Notes: a model not told the origin generated them from the sequence alone. Positions 45,284 to 54,969 are shown, counted from the first letter of the stretch. The stretch is 64,000 nucleotides of DNA from an endosymbiont of Lamellibrachia barhami (GCF_011947365.2 NZ_JAAVSH020000001.1:857586-921585), one strand, 5' to 3'. Numbers and translations are program-made.

Positions 45284-46354
45284 ATGCCATTGGTCGCACA
45301 CTCATCACTGCCTACCTTCCAGCGCCTGCAGCAGGAGGGACAGACGGTTTTACTTCCCGAACGAGCGGCGAAACAGTACATCCGGGAACTACACATCGGT
45401 CTGCTCAATATGATGCCGGATGCGGCGCTTGGCGCCACTGAACGGCAGTTTTTTCGTCTCGTTGGAGAGGCGAATCAGATTGCGCAGTTCTACATTCACC
45501 CCTTTACGTTGGAAGGATTGCCCCGGGATGAAAAGGCTCGCGAACATATCGGCCAGTACTATGAATCTTTCGAGCAGCTAAAGGAAGAGGGGTTGGATGC
45601 CCTGATTATTACCGGAGCCAACGTCACCCATCCCAACCTCTCTCAGGAACCGTTCTGGAAACCGTTGATCGAGGTGGTCGACTGGGCTCATGAGAATGTC
45701 ACATCCATGCTCTGTTCATGCCTGGCAACCCATGCGGTGATGGAGTTTCGTCATGGCCAGAAACGGCGGCATATGGGAGACAAGCTTTGGGGCGTGTATG
45801 GCCACAGGGTGGTCGACCGGACTCATCCGCTGGTCAACGATGTCAACACCCTTTTCGATGTTCCTCACTCCCGCTTCAATGAGATAACCCGTGATCAGTT
45901 TGAATCGGCGGGCTTAAAAGTGCTTGTGGAGAGCGATGAAGGTGGGGTGCATCTCGCTGTCAGTGAGGATGGCTTTCGCGTGGTCTATTTTCAGGGTCAT
46001 CCCGAGTATGACACCATCAGCCTCTTCAAAGAGTACAAGCGCGAAGTGAAGCACTTTATTGCTGGTGAAAGGGTGGATTTCCCGCCCTTTCCTGACAACT
46101 ATCTACACGCCAGGGACAAGGCGATTCTCTGCGAATATCATGATCGTCTGTTGACTGCACTCGATGATGGAGGCGAACCACCCGAGTTTCCGGAAGCGTT
46201 GATCAGCGATTCCATCCACAATACCTGGCACGATACGGCTGAGGCAGTCTTGGGCAACTGGATCGGCAAGGTTTACCAGATCACTCATCAGGAGCGGAAA
46301 TACCCGTTCATGGAAGGTATCGATCCTAATGACCCACTGGGCCTGGCGGAGTGA
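45284..46354 (+). CDS. metA: Homoserine O-succinyltransferase (MetA family)
   Basis: A 356-residue enzyme of the MetA/HTS family, which acylates homoserine in methionine synthesis. It contains LHIGLLNMMPDAAL and ATERQFFRLVG, the nucleophile Cys146 in MLCSCLATHAVMEF and the FQGHPEYD stretch with the catalytic His/Glu. Start ATG 45284 follows GAGGAG by 7 bases; an upstream in-frame ATG at 45248 overlaps the preceding gene. Acyl donor (succinyl- or acetyl-CoA) cannot be called reliably from one residue by eye, so the succinyl assignment is by family. Confidence 0.88.
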   Translation: MPLVAHSSLPTFQRLQQEGQTVLLPERAAKQYIRELHIGLLNMMPDAALGATERQFFRLVGEANQIAQFYIHPFTLEGLPRDEKAREHIGQYYESFEQLKEEGLDALIITGANVTHPNLSQEPFWKPLIEVVDWAHENVTSMLCSCLATHAVMEFRHGQKRRHMGDKLWGVYGHRVVDRTHPLVNDVNTLFDVPHSRFNEITRDQFESAGLKVLVESDEGGVHLAVSEDGFRVVYFQGHPEYDTISLFKEYKREVKHFIAGERVDFPPFPDNYLHARDKAILCEYHDRLLTALDDGGEPPEFPEALISDSIHNTWHDTAEAVLGNWIGKVYQITHQERKYPFMEGIDPNDPLGLAE

Positions 46355-46408
46355 TTTTGGGAATGGGGCTTTGCCGGATTTCAGTTGGCTTGGCCCGGAC
46401 AGGGAAAA

Positions 46409-46485
46409 TGGCGGAGCGGACGGGACTCGAACCCGCGACCACCGGCGTGACAGGCCGGTATTCTAACCAACTGAACTACCGCTCC
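46409..46485 (-). tRNA. tRNA-Asp(GTC)
   Basis: A 77-nucleotide cloverleaf on the minus strand. The acceptor arm GGAGCGG pairs with CCGCTCC, followed by discriminator G and an encoded CCA. The D-loop TAGTTCAGTTGGTTAGAATA, the anticodon loop with GTC (CCTGTCACG) and the T-arm CGGGTTCGAGTCCCG are all standard. Confidence 0.97.
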
Positions 46486-46667
46486 TAAAGAAGAAGCGCG
46501 GTAGTTTAAGGGTTTTTTGGGGCAGGTCAATAGGCTTTTTGCGGAAAGCGGCAAACGTGTCTGTCGAACAGCCGCAGGTTGCGTAATATCAACGACGATA
46601 CTCGTGTCATCATGCAGAATTCATCTTGTTTCCTGTCTGGAATAATCCGGTTGATCTGAGAGGGTTT

Positions 46668-47186
46668 ATGCTGTTCGAGATCGATGAGTCTGATCGTAAG
46701 CGGGCCAAAAACCCCCATGATATTTTCATGCTGAATCTGGCTGGGATACATCTGCTGGCTGCTCCCGCTTCATTTGTCTTCATGGGCAAACCGGGATTGC
46801 TGATACCGCTCTCGGTCTCACTGCTGATTATCGTGTTTTTCTGGATTCGTGCGAGCAGGGCAGAGAAGCAGGATCCCTGGTTCGTGGCTGCACATTGGCG
46901 GCTGGCGGCAAGCCGCACCAAAATTTTATTGGTCGGATATGTGATTACCGGCACCATCATCGGCTTGACCACAATGGCAACTTCCGGGGACAGTAAGGGT
47001 GCGATCATGGCGGACGCTTTCTTTCGTGTCGCAATCGTACCTGCCCTGCTCACAGTGATGGTCTGCTTTGTGCTGGAGTCCAGTGGTATATTCATGGCTG
47101 CCAAGGCTGAACTGCCCAACGGATTGGTGAAAAAATTTCCGCCGCCGGATGACGTGGTGGTCAAAGCAGACCCGACAGGCCTCTGA
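46668..47186 (+). CDS. Hypothetical integral membrane protein
   Basis: A 172-residue protein with about four hydrophobic segments (MLNLAGIHLLAAPASFVF, LLIPLSVSLLIIVFFWI, ILLVGYVITGTIIGLTTM, VAIVPALLTVMVCFVL) and charged termini. I do not recognise a named family. Start ATG 46668 follows GAGAGGG; a longer frame from 46626 has no extra support. It converges with the phosphate transporter gene. Confidence 0.7.
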   Translation: MLFEIDESDRKRAKNPHDIFMLNLAGIHLLAAPASFVFMGKPGLLIPLSVSLLIIVFFWIRASRAEKQDPWFVAAHWRLAASRTKILLVGYVITGTIIGLTTMATSGDSKGAIMADAFFRVAIVPALLTVMVCFVLESSGIFMAAKAELPNGLVKKFPPPDDVVVKADPTGL

Positions 47187-47215
47187 GACTATTACGTCTA
47201 CCGCAGAGAGGCTCC

Positions 47216-48784
47216 TTAGGGAAGCATAAAGCCCTTGATAGCGTAGAAGAGTGTTGCTGCGAGCAAGCCGGATACCGGCACGGTAATCAACCAGGCGGCG
47301 ACGATCTTCAACAGGGCTGATCGCTTTACAAGTTGCTGACGATAGATCTTGCGCAGGCCTTTACGCTCTTTCTTGGTGAGGTCGGCTTCGGCGGAGTGTG
47401 CCTTGAGCTGTGTCAGCATCTCTCCCTTCCGGGAGATCGAGGCACGGCGGAACTCCTCAAGAAATGCCTCAACGACCACTTGGTCCTGTCCATCGTGATG
47501 GCTCATGATCTCTTCCACTGTACGGGCATAGGTGGCCTTCAGAAACTCTCGCAGAAAGCCGACGCCGAATACTGCACCAACGGCAATATGGGTGGAACTC
47601 ACCGGCAGGCCAAACTGGGTGGCGATGATGACCGTGATGGCAGCCGCCATGGCGATGCAGAAGGCCCGCATCTGGTCCAGCTCTGTGATTTCGGAACCCA
47701 CTGTCTTGATCAGCTTAGGGCCATAGAGCGCCAGTCCCAAGGCGATACCGAAAGCGCCCACCATCATCACCCAGAGAGGAACTGCAGCCTTTTGGACAAT
47801 TCCGGATCCGGAAATTGCCTCGTTGATAGCCGCGAGTGGTCCAACAGCATTAGCAACGTCATTGGCGCCGTGGGCGAAGCTGAGCAGGGCGGCAGCGAAG
47901 ATCAGTGGGGCTGTGAATAGACTGTTGACGCCGATTTTGCTGTTAGGCAGGCGGTCTGCGGTTTTTTCGATGACAGGACGGACAAGAAGATAGATCGCAG
48001 TCGCAAAGAAAAGACCCGTCATCGCGGCCGTCTGGAAATCAACCTTCCAGACTTTCTTCAGCCCTTTGAGTATGAGATAGGTTGAGAAGGCCATTACCAT
48101 AAGTGCGACCAGCAGTGGCACCATTCTTTTGGCGGCACGGGTCATGTCGCTCTGGTAGGTTATCGTGCGTTTGATGAGGTAGAGGAAACCGGCGGCAATC
48201 AGGCCACCCAGAACCGGGGAGATGACCCAACTGGCGGAGATGGTTGCCACCTTGTTCCAGTTGGCGATATCGATCCCGCCGGCGGCAATGCCCGCACCCA
48301 GTACGCCGCCGACGATGGAGTGGGTGGTGGAGACAGGTGCACCCATTGCAGTGGCGATGTTGAGCCAGACTGCTCCGGCCAGCAGGGCCGCCATCATAAT
48401 CCAGATGAAAGTGTCCTTGTCGGCAATCAGGGAGGGGTCGATAATGCCCTTCTTGATAGTGTCCACCACGTCGCCGCCGGCGATCAATGCACCAGCGCCC
48501 TCAAAGACTACGGCGAGTATGATAGCGCCGGTCAGTGTCAGCGCCTTTGAACCCACCGCCGGCCCGACATTGTTGGCAACGTCGTTGGCTCCGATGTTCA
48601 TCGCCATATAGCCGCCGATCATCGCTGCCACGATCAACATGGTGGTGTCGGCGGTATTACCAAAGCGGAAATCGGTAAAGAGCATCACGCATGCGATGAA
48701 TATGATGCCGATGCCGAGACGGAAGAGTTCGGGACGGCCGAAACGGGTGGCGTCTTCAATCTGCTTTATGTTTGAGAGTTCCAT
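47216..48784 (-). CDS. pit: Inorganic phosphate transporter, PiT family
   Basis: A 522-residue PiT-family permease that takes up phosphate with H+ or Na+. The two inverted PiT signature repeats are visible: YMAMNIGANDVANNVGPAVGSKALTL near the N-terminus and LSFAHGANDVANAVGPLAAI in the second half. Around ten membrane helices surround a cytoplasmic loop of about 90 residues before the last helix (SHHDGQDQVVVEAFLEEFRR onward). A DUF2959 coiled-coil lipoprotein gene lies 35 bases upstream on the same strand. Confidence 0.93.
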   Translation of the reverse strand: MELSNIKQIEDATRFGRPELFRLGIGIIFIACVMLFTDFRFGNTADTTMLIVAAMIGGYMAMNIGANDVANNVGPAVGSKALTLTGAIILAVVFEGAGALIAGGDVVDTIKKGIIDPSLIADKDTFIWIMMAALLAGAVWLNIATAMGAPVSTTHSIVGGVLGAGIAAGGIDIANWNKVATISASWVISPVLGGLIAAGFLYLIKRTITYQSDMTRAAKRMVPLLVALMVMAFSTYLILKGLKKVWKVDFQTAAMTGLFFATAIYLLVRPVIEKTADRLPNSKIGVNSLFTAPLIFAAALLSFAHGANDVANAVGPLAAINEAISGSGIVQKAAVPLWVMMVGAFGIALGLALYGPKLIKTVGSEITELDQMRAFCIAMAAAITVIIATQFGLPVSSTHIAVGAVFGVGFLREFLKATYARTVEEIMSHHDGQDQVVVEAFLEEFRRASISRKGEMLTQLKAHSAEADLTKKERKGLRKIYRQQLVKRSALLKIVAAWLITVPVSGLLAATLFYAIKGFMLP

Positions 48785-48819
48785 ATTGGCCGAACTCCGT
48801 TGTTGATGAAGAGAGGGTG

Positions 48820-49467
48820 TTAAGGCTGCTGAAGTGACTCGATGAAACTGTTCGAGCGCGCTATGGATTGGTTCATCCGCTTGATAAGCCTCCCGATATC
48901 GGACTTCAGATTGCTGAACTCGCCACGCAGGGCGCCGATGGTTTGTGCATTCAGGTTGTGTTTGAGAAAGAGTACGTTGTCACGAAAGCTGTCGAGGATT
49001 GGCTGCATGGTTCGTTCGGCCTGGTGCATCGAGTTGAGCATCTGGCCGTAGCGCTTTTTGGTGGTCTGCAGTTTTTTGGTGCTGGCGGCTTTGAGGTTTT
49101 TACTCTGATAGAGATCCAACTCCTCCTGCCACTCATCGAAGAGGGCATCTGCCACCGATTCCACCTTATCGATGCGACTGGAGACGTCCTCAGCGGCGGA
49201 CTGGCTCTCTTCGAATTCGTCGTTCAGTTTTTCATAGGCCGATTTCAGGTCTGTCTCTTCAACCTCGATGACAGAGGCGAACTGTTCCAGGGCTGATTTG
49301 AACTGCTCCTGGGCCTCAGTCTGGGCGTCACGGGCTGACTCCACCCGATCTACGAGAATGTCACGTTTGTGGACGCCCACTTTTTCCATAGTGTCGTAGT
49401 AGATGGTGGTGCAGCCAGCGCTCAGCAATAGGGATAACAGCAGAAAAGTCGTGCGAACGGAGTTCAT
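48820..49467 (-). CDS. DUF2959 coiled-coil lipoprotein
   Basis: A 215-residue protein with a lipoprotein signal (MNSVRTTFLLLSLLLSAGCTT, lipobox LSAGC) followed by an almost wholly helical, heptad-rich body (EQFASVIEVEETDLKSAYEKL onward), the DUF2959 pattern. ATG 49467 gives the clean signal peptide; a longer frame to 49512 does not. Family function is unknown. It is upstream of and probably co-transcribed with the PiT transporter. Confidence 0.85.
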   Translation of the reverse strand: MNSVRTTFLLLSLLLSAGCTTIYYDTMEKVGVHKRDILVDRVESARDAQTEAQEQFKSALEQFASVIEVEETDLKSAYEKLNDEFEESQSAAEDVSSRIDKVESVADALFDEWQEELDLYQSKNLKAASTKKLQTTKKRYGQMLNSMHQAERTMQPILDSFRDNVLFLKHNLNAQTIGALRGEFSNLKSDIGRLIKRMNQSIARSNSFIESLQQP

Positions 49468-49639
49468 GAGACAGTCACTCGTGGTTGGACAAATTCTGCG
49501 GCATTGTGCCATATTCCAGTTCTTCTGACACAGCCGGTGCGATGCCGGATGGAATCCGATTTGATGGCGACTTGTGCCGTGTTCCAGTATATTTCATCAT
49601 CACCTTGAATTTTCCTGACCCCCCATAGGGACGTGCCTG

Positions 49640-50080
49640 ATGAGAAGAATGCGATCATTTCGACCAGCAATGCTTGCCATGTCTGTTGTTCTTGCTTTGA
49701 CGCTGGCCGGTTGCGCATCTGGACCAAAACGTCCGGTCTTCTATCCCAATGATCATATGAAAACTGTGGGAAAGAGTCAGTCGCAACAGGATACCGAGGC
49801 CTGCATGGCTTTGGCCCAAGATTCCGGCGTGAGTGAGAACCGGGATGGCGAGGTTGGAAAGAAGGCTGCCAAAGGCGCTGTTGTCGGCGGTATCGCTTCC
49901 GGAGTGTGGGGGCTGTTTCGTGGCGATGCGGGAGAGCGGGCAGTCGCGGGTGCGGCGGCGGGTGCGGCAACGGGAGCTGTCGGCGGAGCCTTTCAGTCTG
50001 CGGAACTCAACCCCACCTTCAAGCGGTTTGTGCAGCGCTGCCTGAGTGAACGCGGTTACGAAATCATCGGTTGGGAATAG
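49640..50080 (+). CDS. Glycine-zipper lipoprotein
   Basis: A 146-residue protein with signal peptide and lipobox LTLAGC, a polar middle with two Cys, then a Gly/Ala-rich membrane-active segment (AAKGAVVGGIASGVWGLF and AVAGAAAGAATGAVGGAF) of the glycine-zipper type, ending in FKRFVQRCLSERGYEIIGWE. The C-terminal motif CLSERGYEIIGW recurs in similar small envelope proteins. Its specific role is unknown. Confidence 0.8.
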   Translation: MRRMRSFRPAMLAMSVVLALTLAGCASGPKRPVFYPNDHMKTVGKSQSQQDTEACMALAQDSGVSENRDGEVGKKAAKGAVVGGIASGVWGLFRGDAGERAVAGAAAGAATGAVGGAFQSAELNPTFKRFVQRCLSERGYEIIGWE

Positions 50081-50083
50081 GGG

Positions 50084-50247
50084 CTAGTGGGCCATGCGAA
50101 AAATAAGTTCACAGCTTTCATCCCTTCGCGGCGCCTGCCGTCGTTGCAAGACGCTGGCTGTAGAATGGCTACAGCGGCGGTCTTGCGCCTTGGCAGACAC
50201 CGCGAATGAATAAAATCTGTTTCCTTACTCTCCGTATGGCCCACTAG
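50084..50247. mobile_element. 164-bp MITE-like element with terminal inverted repeats
   Basis: Ends in near-perfect inverted repeats: CTAGTGGGCCATGCG at the left and the complement of CGTATGGCCCACTAG at the right (14 of 15 matching). The interior from TTCGCGGCGCCTGCC to CAGACACCGCGAA folds into a roughly 38-base imperfect stem closed by CTGTAG-AATGG-CTACAG. No coding frame. It sits immediately before the dgt start codon (50249), which has no ordinary ribosome-binding site. No clear target duplication was seen. Confidence 0.7.
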
Positions 50248-50248
50248 T

Positions 50249-51613
50249 ATGGCGATGAACTGGCCGCAACTGCTCTCCCGCAAACGCCTCGGATCAAGCG
50301 ATGAACCCTCCGAGACGACTGCCCGCACCGACTACCAGCGGGATCTCGACCGGATTGTCTTCTCCTCCGCATTCCGGCGTATGCAGGACAAAACGCAGAT
50401 CTTTCCACTGTCGAAGATCGACTATGTCAGGACCCGCCTGACCCATAGTCTGGAATCTTCCAGTGTGGGCCGTTCTCTGGGGACGTTGGTTGGAGAGCAG
50501 ATCATAACCCGGCATGGTTTGGCCTCCGCCGAGGCTTCCGATTTTGGCGATATATGCGCTGCGGCCTGTCTGGCCCATGATATCGGCAATCCGCCTTTCG
50601 GCCACTCAGGCGAGGATGCGATCCGTCTGTGGGCCGAGACGGGGGATTACGGCAAAGGGCGGGTTGGGGTACTGCATGGCAGTCAGCGGGAGGATTTCCT
50701 CAATTTTGAAGGTAATGCCCAGGGGTTTCGTGTGCTTTCACGTTTGCAGAACCGTGACAATGCCGGTGGCCTGCAGTTGACGAGCGCCACCTTGGCGGCA
50801 TTCAGTAAATATCCCCGTGAATCCTGTATTGGCAAAGGGCGCTTTGATGGGGTCAGTGCCAAAAAACCGGGTTTTACCGCCGCGGACCGGGAACTGTTTG
50901 AAACCGTGGTGGAGAATACGGGGCTGATAAGGCGGGATCCGATATTGGCGATCTGGCACCGCCATCCGCTGGCTTTTTTGGTGGAAGCGGCGGACGACAT
51001 CTGCTATCGGGTGATCGATATTGAAGACGGTTACCGTCTGGGGCACCTTACCTTCGACGAGGCACTGGGGCTTTTCCTACATGTGCTTTCTGAACCTGAA
51101 CGGCAGGAGAAACGGCTGCGCGGCATCAGCGGGAACAAGGAGAAGATCGAGTTTCTGCGCGCCAAGGTGATCAATCAGGCGATCGGTCAGTCGATGTCCT
51201 GTTTTCTGGATTATGAGGATGACATCCTGGCCGGCAGATTCGACCAGCCTCTCCTGAGTGTTATACCCAAGCGGGAGGAGATGAACCAGTTGATCGAGGT
51301 GGCGGTGGAGAAGATTTACAACGCGCCGGAGGTGATAGAGATCGAGGTGGCGGGTTTTCAGGTGATCAGCGAACTGCTGGAGCGCTTTGTTCAGGTTGTG
51401 GATGATGTCGCCGAACATGGTCTGCAGGCGAGTCCCCGCAGCCAGATGATGATTCTTCTGGTGCCGGATCAGTTTATCGGTCCCGCTAGAAAACCGGCGG
51501 AAGATGCTTATACCCGACTGCTGCGTTTGACCGATTTCGTCGGCGGCATGACCGATTCATATGCAGTTTCACTCTATAAAAAGGTGACGGGTATCTCTCT
51601 GCCGGGCGGCTGA
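50249..51613 (+). CDS. dgt: Deoxyguanosinetriphosphate triphosphohydrolase (dGTPase-like)
   Basis: A 454-residue HD-domain dNTP triphosphohydrolase. Substrate and metal motifs are visible: TDYQRDLDRIVFSSAFRRMQDKTQIFPL at the N-terminus, RLTHSLESSSVGRSLG, and the HD in CLAHDIGNPPFGHSGEDA; a second metal-site region includes AADDICYRVIDIEDG. The gene starts ATG 50249, only one base beyond a MITE-like element, so its leader and translation signal are supplied by, or lost to, that element. Confidence 0.92.
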   Translation: MAMNWPQLLSRKRLGSSDEPSETTARTDYQRDLDRIVFSSAFRRMQDKTQIFPLSKIDYVRTRLTHSLESSSVGRSLGTLVGEQIITRHGLASAEASDFGDICAAACLAHDIGNPPFGHSGEDAIRLWAETGDYGKGRVGVLHGSQREDFLNFEGNAQGFRVLSRLQNRDNAGGLQLTSATLAAFSKYPRESCIGKGRFDGVSAKKPGFTAADRELFETVVENTGLIRRDPILAIWHRHPLAFLVEAADDICYRVIDIEDGYRLGHLTFDEALGLFLHVLSEPERQEKRLRGISGNKEKIEFLRAKVINQAIGQSMSCFLDYEDDILAGRFDQPLLSVIPKREEMNQLIEVAVEKIYNAPEVIEIEVAGFQVISELLERFVQVVDDVAEHGLQASPRSQMMILLVPDQFIGPARKPAEDAYTRLLRLTDFVGGMTDSYAVSLYKKVTGISLPGG

Positions 51614-51625
51614 CGATTTTGTCGT

Positions 51626-54600
51626 TCAGTTTTCGTCGAGTGTGGTCAGTGGCTGAGGTTTTGCAATGCCAAACCCCTGAGCGTAGTCGACACCGATGCT
51701 GGTCAGGATCTTCCGGATGGTATCGTTCTCCACATATTCCCCGATTGTTTCGAGTCCCATCAGGTGACCGATCTCGCTGATGGACTCCACCATCGCCCGG
51801 TCTATCGGGTCATCCGCAATATCCTTGACGAAGCTGCCGTCGATCTTGAGATAGTCCACCGGCATGTTTTTCAGATAGGCGAATGAGGACATGCCTGTGC
51901 CGAAATCGTCCAGCGCAAAACGGCAACCGATGTGTTTCAGATGGGTGATAAAATGAATGGCCTGGTCCAAGCGGCTGACGGCGGCCGTTTCGGTCACCTC
52001 AAAGCAGATGGTGTTGGCATCCAGGTTGTAGTGGTTGAGTTTGTCCGTGATGTATCCGGGGAGGCTGTCGTCTCCCAGCGACTGCCCGGAGAGGTTTATG
52101 GCGCAGAGATCGATATCTGCCATCCGGGTCGGATTATCTGCCAGCCATTGGAAGGTTGCATCGATTACCCAGCGATCCAGAGTCGGCATCAGGTTGTATC
52201 TTTCTGCGGCGGGAATAAACGCACCAGGAGGTACCAGCCGACCATCTTCATCTATCATTCGCAGCAGAATCTCAAAATGCAGTCCGGCCTCTTCATCGTC
52301 GTCGAGAGGAACAATGGGTTGTTGGTAGAGGCAGAGCCGCTTCTCCTCGATTGCGCGCTGAATTCTGGAGACCCACTGCATCTCTCCCTGTCTGCGAATG
52401 GTTTCATCATCATGGATTCTATGCACATGAACCCGGTTTCTCCCCAAGTCTTTGGCGACATAACAGGCGGCATCTGCGGCGCTCAGAGCGCTTTCCGGAC
52501 CCTCGCTTTCATGATCGATGCTGACGATACCGATGCTTACGCCGATCGTGAATGTCTTGTCCTGCCATGAGAAACGAAAATCCTTTATATTTTCACAAAT
52601 TTTGTTGGCCAGTCGAATAGCCTGATCCAGAGGGCAGTCCTCAAGCAGCAGACCAAACTCATCGCCGCCAAGCCGTGACAGAATATCACTGTGCCTGATG
52701 GTTTGTTGCAGCAGGCGTGAGACCATCTGTAGCAGTGCGTCACCGGCGACATGTCCGCAGGTATCATTAACCACCTTGAACTGGTCGAGATCCATGTAAC
52801 AGAGCGCATAGTCGACGTCACCACTTTGCGCTTTGTTGCAGGCCAGGCTGAGATGTTTTTCAAACGAGTAACGGTTCAGCAGGTTGGTGAGGGTATCGTG
52901 GGTTGCCAGAAAATTCATCTGCTGGGCGATTGCATGGCTTTCGGTGACATCGCGAAAGACGGTTACGGCGCCTTTGATCTCACCCTCTTCATTGATCGGA
53001 TAGGCCGAATACTCGACAGGGAAGGAGGTGTCGTTCTTGCGCCAGAAAACCTCGTTGTTGATCTGGCAGGATACGCCGGTGCGGAATGCTTCATGGATTG
53101 AGCACTCCTCGATGGGGAGAGTCGTGCCGTCTGCATAAGTGTGGTGTGTCAGTGCGTGAATATCACCTCCCAGCAACTCTTCTCGTGAGAATCCAAGCAT
53201 TTTGAGCGCGGACTGGTTGACGAAGGTGACGTTTCCCTTGGTGTCAATGCCATATATCCCTTCGCCTGTCGACTCCAGCAACAGACGCATCTGGCTATTG
53301 ATTTTTTCGAGTTCAGCAGAGGATTCGGAAAGTTTTTTATGGGCCTGTTTGTGCTCCTTAGCCTGTTTATAGTTACCAATGGCAAAGGAGATGTCGGAGG
53401 TCATCTCGTGCAGGAGGTCAACAATATCGGCATTGAAGAATTCGCTCTCCCCGGAATAGACACAGAAGGCGCCTATTACTTCCTTATCCATCGTGATGGG
53501 AAAGATGGCGGCTGAATGGACATGCGCTTTCCGGGCCAGATCCTGCCATGGCGCGGTTATGGTACTTTCATGCAGATTGTTGATAACCACATGCCGCTGC
53601 TCATTGATCGAAATGGAGAGAGGTCCGTTTCCCCTGGTGTGGTTGGGATCCAGGGAAAACTCGGTTTGTGCGAGGCATGAAATATCATCGCCGGCGCTTG
53701 CGATGGGTTCCACCGAACTGGTATGGACGTCAACCAGGCCAATCCAGGCGAATTTCAGGCCACCAAGCTCTACCGCAATACGGCAGACTTTTTCGAATAG
53801 CTGTTCAGGCGAGTGGAGCCGTATGATGGTTTTGTTGGTCTGTGAAAGTGCGGCATACATGGATTTTTGGGCGGTCAGGTCACGTTCCCGCAGACCGATC
53901 TTTTCAGCCATCTCGTTGAATGCCGCAGCAACATGGGAGATCTCATCCTCTCCGGGCATGGATGCGGATACTGTGTAGTTTCCCTGTGCCAATCGCTGAG
54001 CGGCGTTTTTCAGCTTGCCGATGCGTTTGATGATGGTCTGCCTGAGCAGCCAGGAGAGGATCAGGAATGTGAGGATGAATCCGATGGAGTGGCTGATGAT
54101 ATTCTGGCGTGTTTGGGCGGCCACACGCTCTTCGATAATCTTTCCAGGCAGTTTGATGCTCATTACGCCCCGCAGATCACCGAGTTCGTAATCGTAAGCC
54201 AGCTCGTAACGCTCCCTGATGCTGGGTGGTGCATTCTCGCGTTTACCGTGGCATTTCAAACAGTGGGGCTTGATCCAGATCGGTTGGGAGAAATGGTAGA
54301 AGGGTTCACCGTTGGGTCCGGCAAAGGGAACCATTCGCTCTGTTTCCTCCCGGTTGTCCTGAAAGTGGCGGATAGCCTCCATCTCGACATCATCCGCCCT
54401 GTTAGTGGGGTTTCTCGGGCGGTCAGAGACATTGTTGAAGGTCAGGCCGGAGTCCACCCACTTTTTGAACTCAGTGGAAATCCGGCTGATGGAGTGGGCC
54501 GGGAGAAATTCCAGGGTTTTTTCATCGATGGGGATATTGTGGGTAAGAAAATGCCGTTGATAGACATTTCGCAAAGACATCAGCATGCCGCGAATGGTCC

Positions 54601-54727
54601 GGGCGTGGTCACGGATATTTTCGACTACTTGGGACTCAACCTGCCGGTGACCCATATACTCCACGGTCACAAAATGGCCCAAAAAGACGATTGCAGTAAC
54701 AGCCAGGACTTTGGTTTGTAACTGCAT
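51626..54727 (-). CDS. Haem-c-motif DUF3365-HAMP-GAF-PAS-GGDEF-EAL membrane protein
   Basis: A 1033-residue c-di-GMP signalling protein. There is an N-terminal membrane helix (MQLQTKVLAVTAIVFLGHFV) and a periplasmic DUF3365 (Tll0287-like) domain with the haem-binding motif CLKCH (Cys156, Cys159, His160). A second helix (about 215-235), HAMP, GAF (about 300-450), PAS (about 480-600), GGDEF with intact LGGDEFG and EAL with EILLR and DDFGTGMSSFAYLK follow. Both catalytic domains look usable. It probably senses redox or a gas through haem. ATG 54727 is favoured because the membrane helix starts at once; 54781 is possible. Confidence 0.87.
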   Translation of the reverse strand: MQLQTKVLAVTAIVFLGHFVTVEYMGHRQVESQVVENIRDHARTIRGMLMSLRNVYQRHFLTHNIPIDEKTLEFLPAHSISRISTEFKKWVDSGLTFNNVSDRPRNPTNRADDVEMEAIRHFQDNREETERMVPFAGPNGEPFYHFSQPIWIKPHCLKCHGKRENAPPSIRERYELAYDYELGDLRGVMSIKLPGKIIEERVAAQTRQNIISHSIGFILTFLILSWLLRQTIIKRIGKLKNAAQRLAQGNYTVSASMPGEDEISHVAAAFNEMAEKIGLRERDLTAQKSMYAALSQTNKTIIRLHSPEQLFEKVCRIAVELGGLKFAWIGLVDVHTSSVEPIASAGDDISCLAQTEFSLDPNHTRGNGPLSISINEQRHVVINNLHESTITAPWQDLARKAHVHSAAIFPITMDKEVIGAFCVYSGESEFFNADIVDLLHEMTSDISFAIGNYKQAKEHKQAHKKLSESSAELEKINSQMRLLLESTGEGIYGIDTKGNVTFVNQSALKMLGFSREELLGGDIHALTHHTYADGTTLPIEECSIHEAFRTGVSCQINNEVFWRKNDTSFPVEYSAYPINEEGEIKGAVTVFRDVTESHAIAQQMNFLATHDTLTNLLNRYSFEKHLSLACNKAQSGDVDYALCYMDLDQFKVVNDTCGHVAGDALLQMVSRLLQQTIRHSDILSRLGGDEFGLLLEDCPLDQAIRLANKICENIKDFRFSWQDKTFTIGVSIGIVSIDHESEGPESALSAADAACYVAKDLGRNRVHVHRIHDDETIRRQGEMQWVSRIQRAIEEKRLCLYQQPIVPLDDDEEAGLHFEILLRMIDEDGRLVPPGAFIPAAERYNLMPTLDRWVIDATFQWLADNPTRMADIDLCAINLSGQSLGDDSLPGYITDKLNHYNLDANTICFEVTETAAVSRLDQAIHFITHLKHIGCRFALDDFGTGMSSFAYLKNMPVDYLKIDGSFVKDIADDPIDRAMVESISEIGHLMGLETIGEYVENDTIRKILTSIGVDYAQGFGIAKPQPLTTLDEN

Positions 54728-54969
54728 TACTAGGTTGTTTCCTTCAGGCTTTCTATAATGATGTGGCATCTCTCGATGCAAAACAGAGGGGCTGTTCCCA
54801 TTAGTTCAATTGACTGGATTCCATGCCCTGCCTCTGTTGGTCAAATTTCGATCAGCTATCAGTTAGATAGCTATCAAAACTATTTTCGACCAAGTTGCGA
54901 AAAACTTTAATTCCGATAATAGCCAGGCAAATAATATGGGAGATTCCTTGTCAGCCTCATCTCAATAAC

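Noticed and set aside
53867..54721. 284-residue plus-strand frame opposite the GGDEF/EAL gene
   Set aside because: Antisense to a protein with well-recognised DUF3365 and HAMP parts; no own motif or ribosome-binding site.
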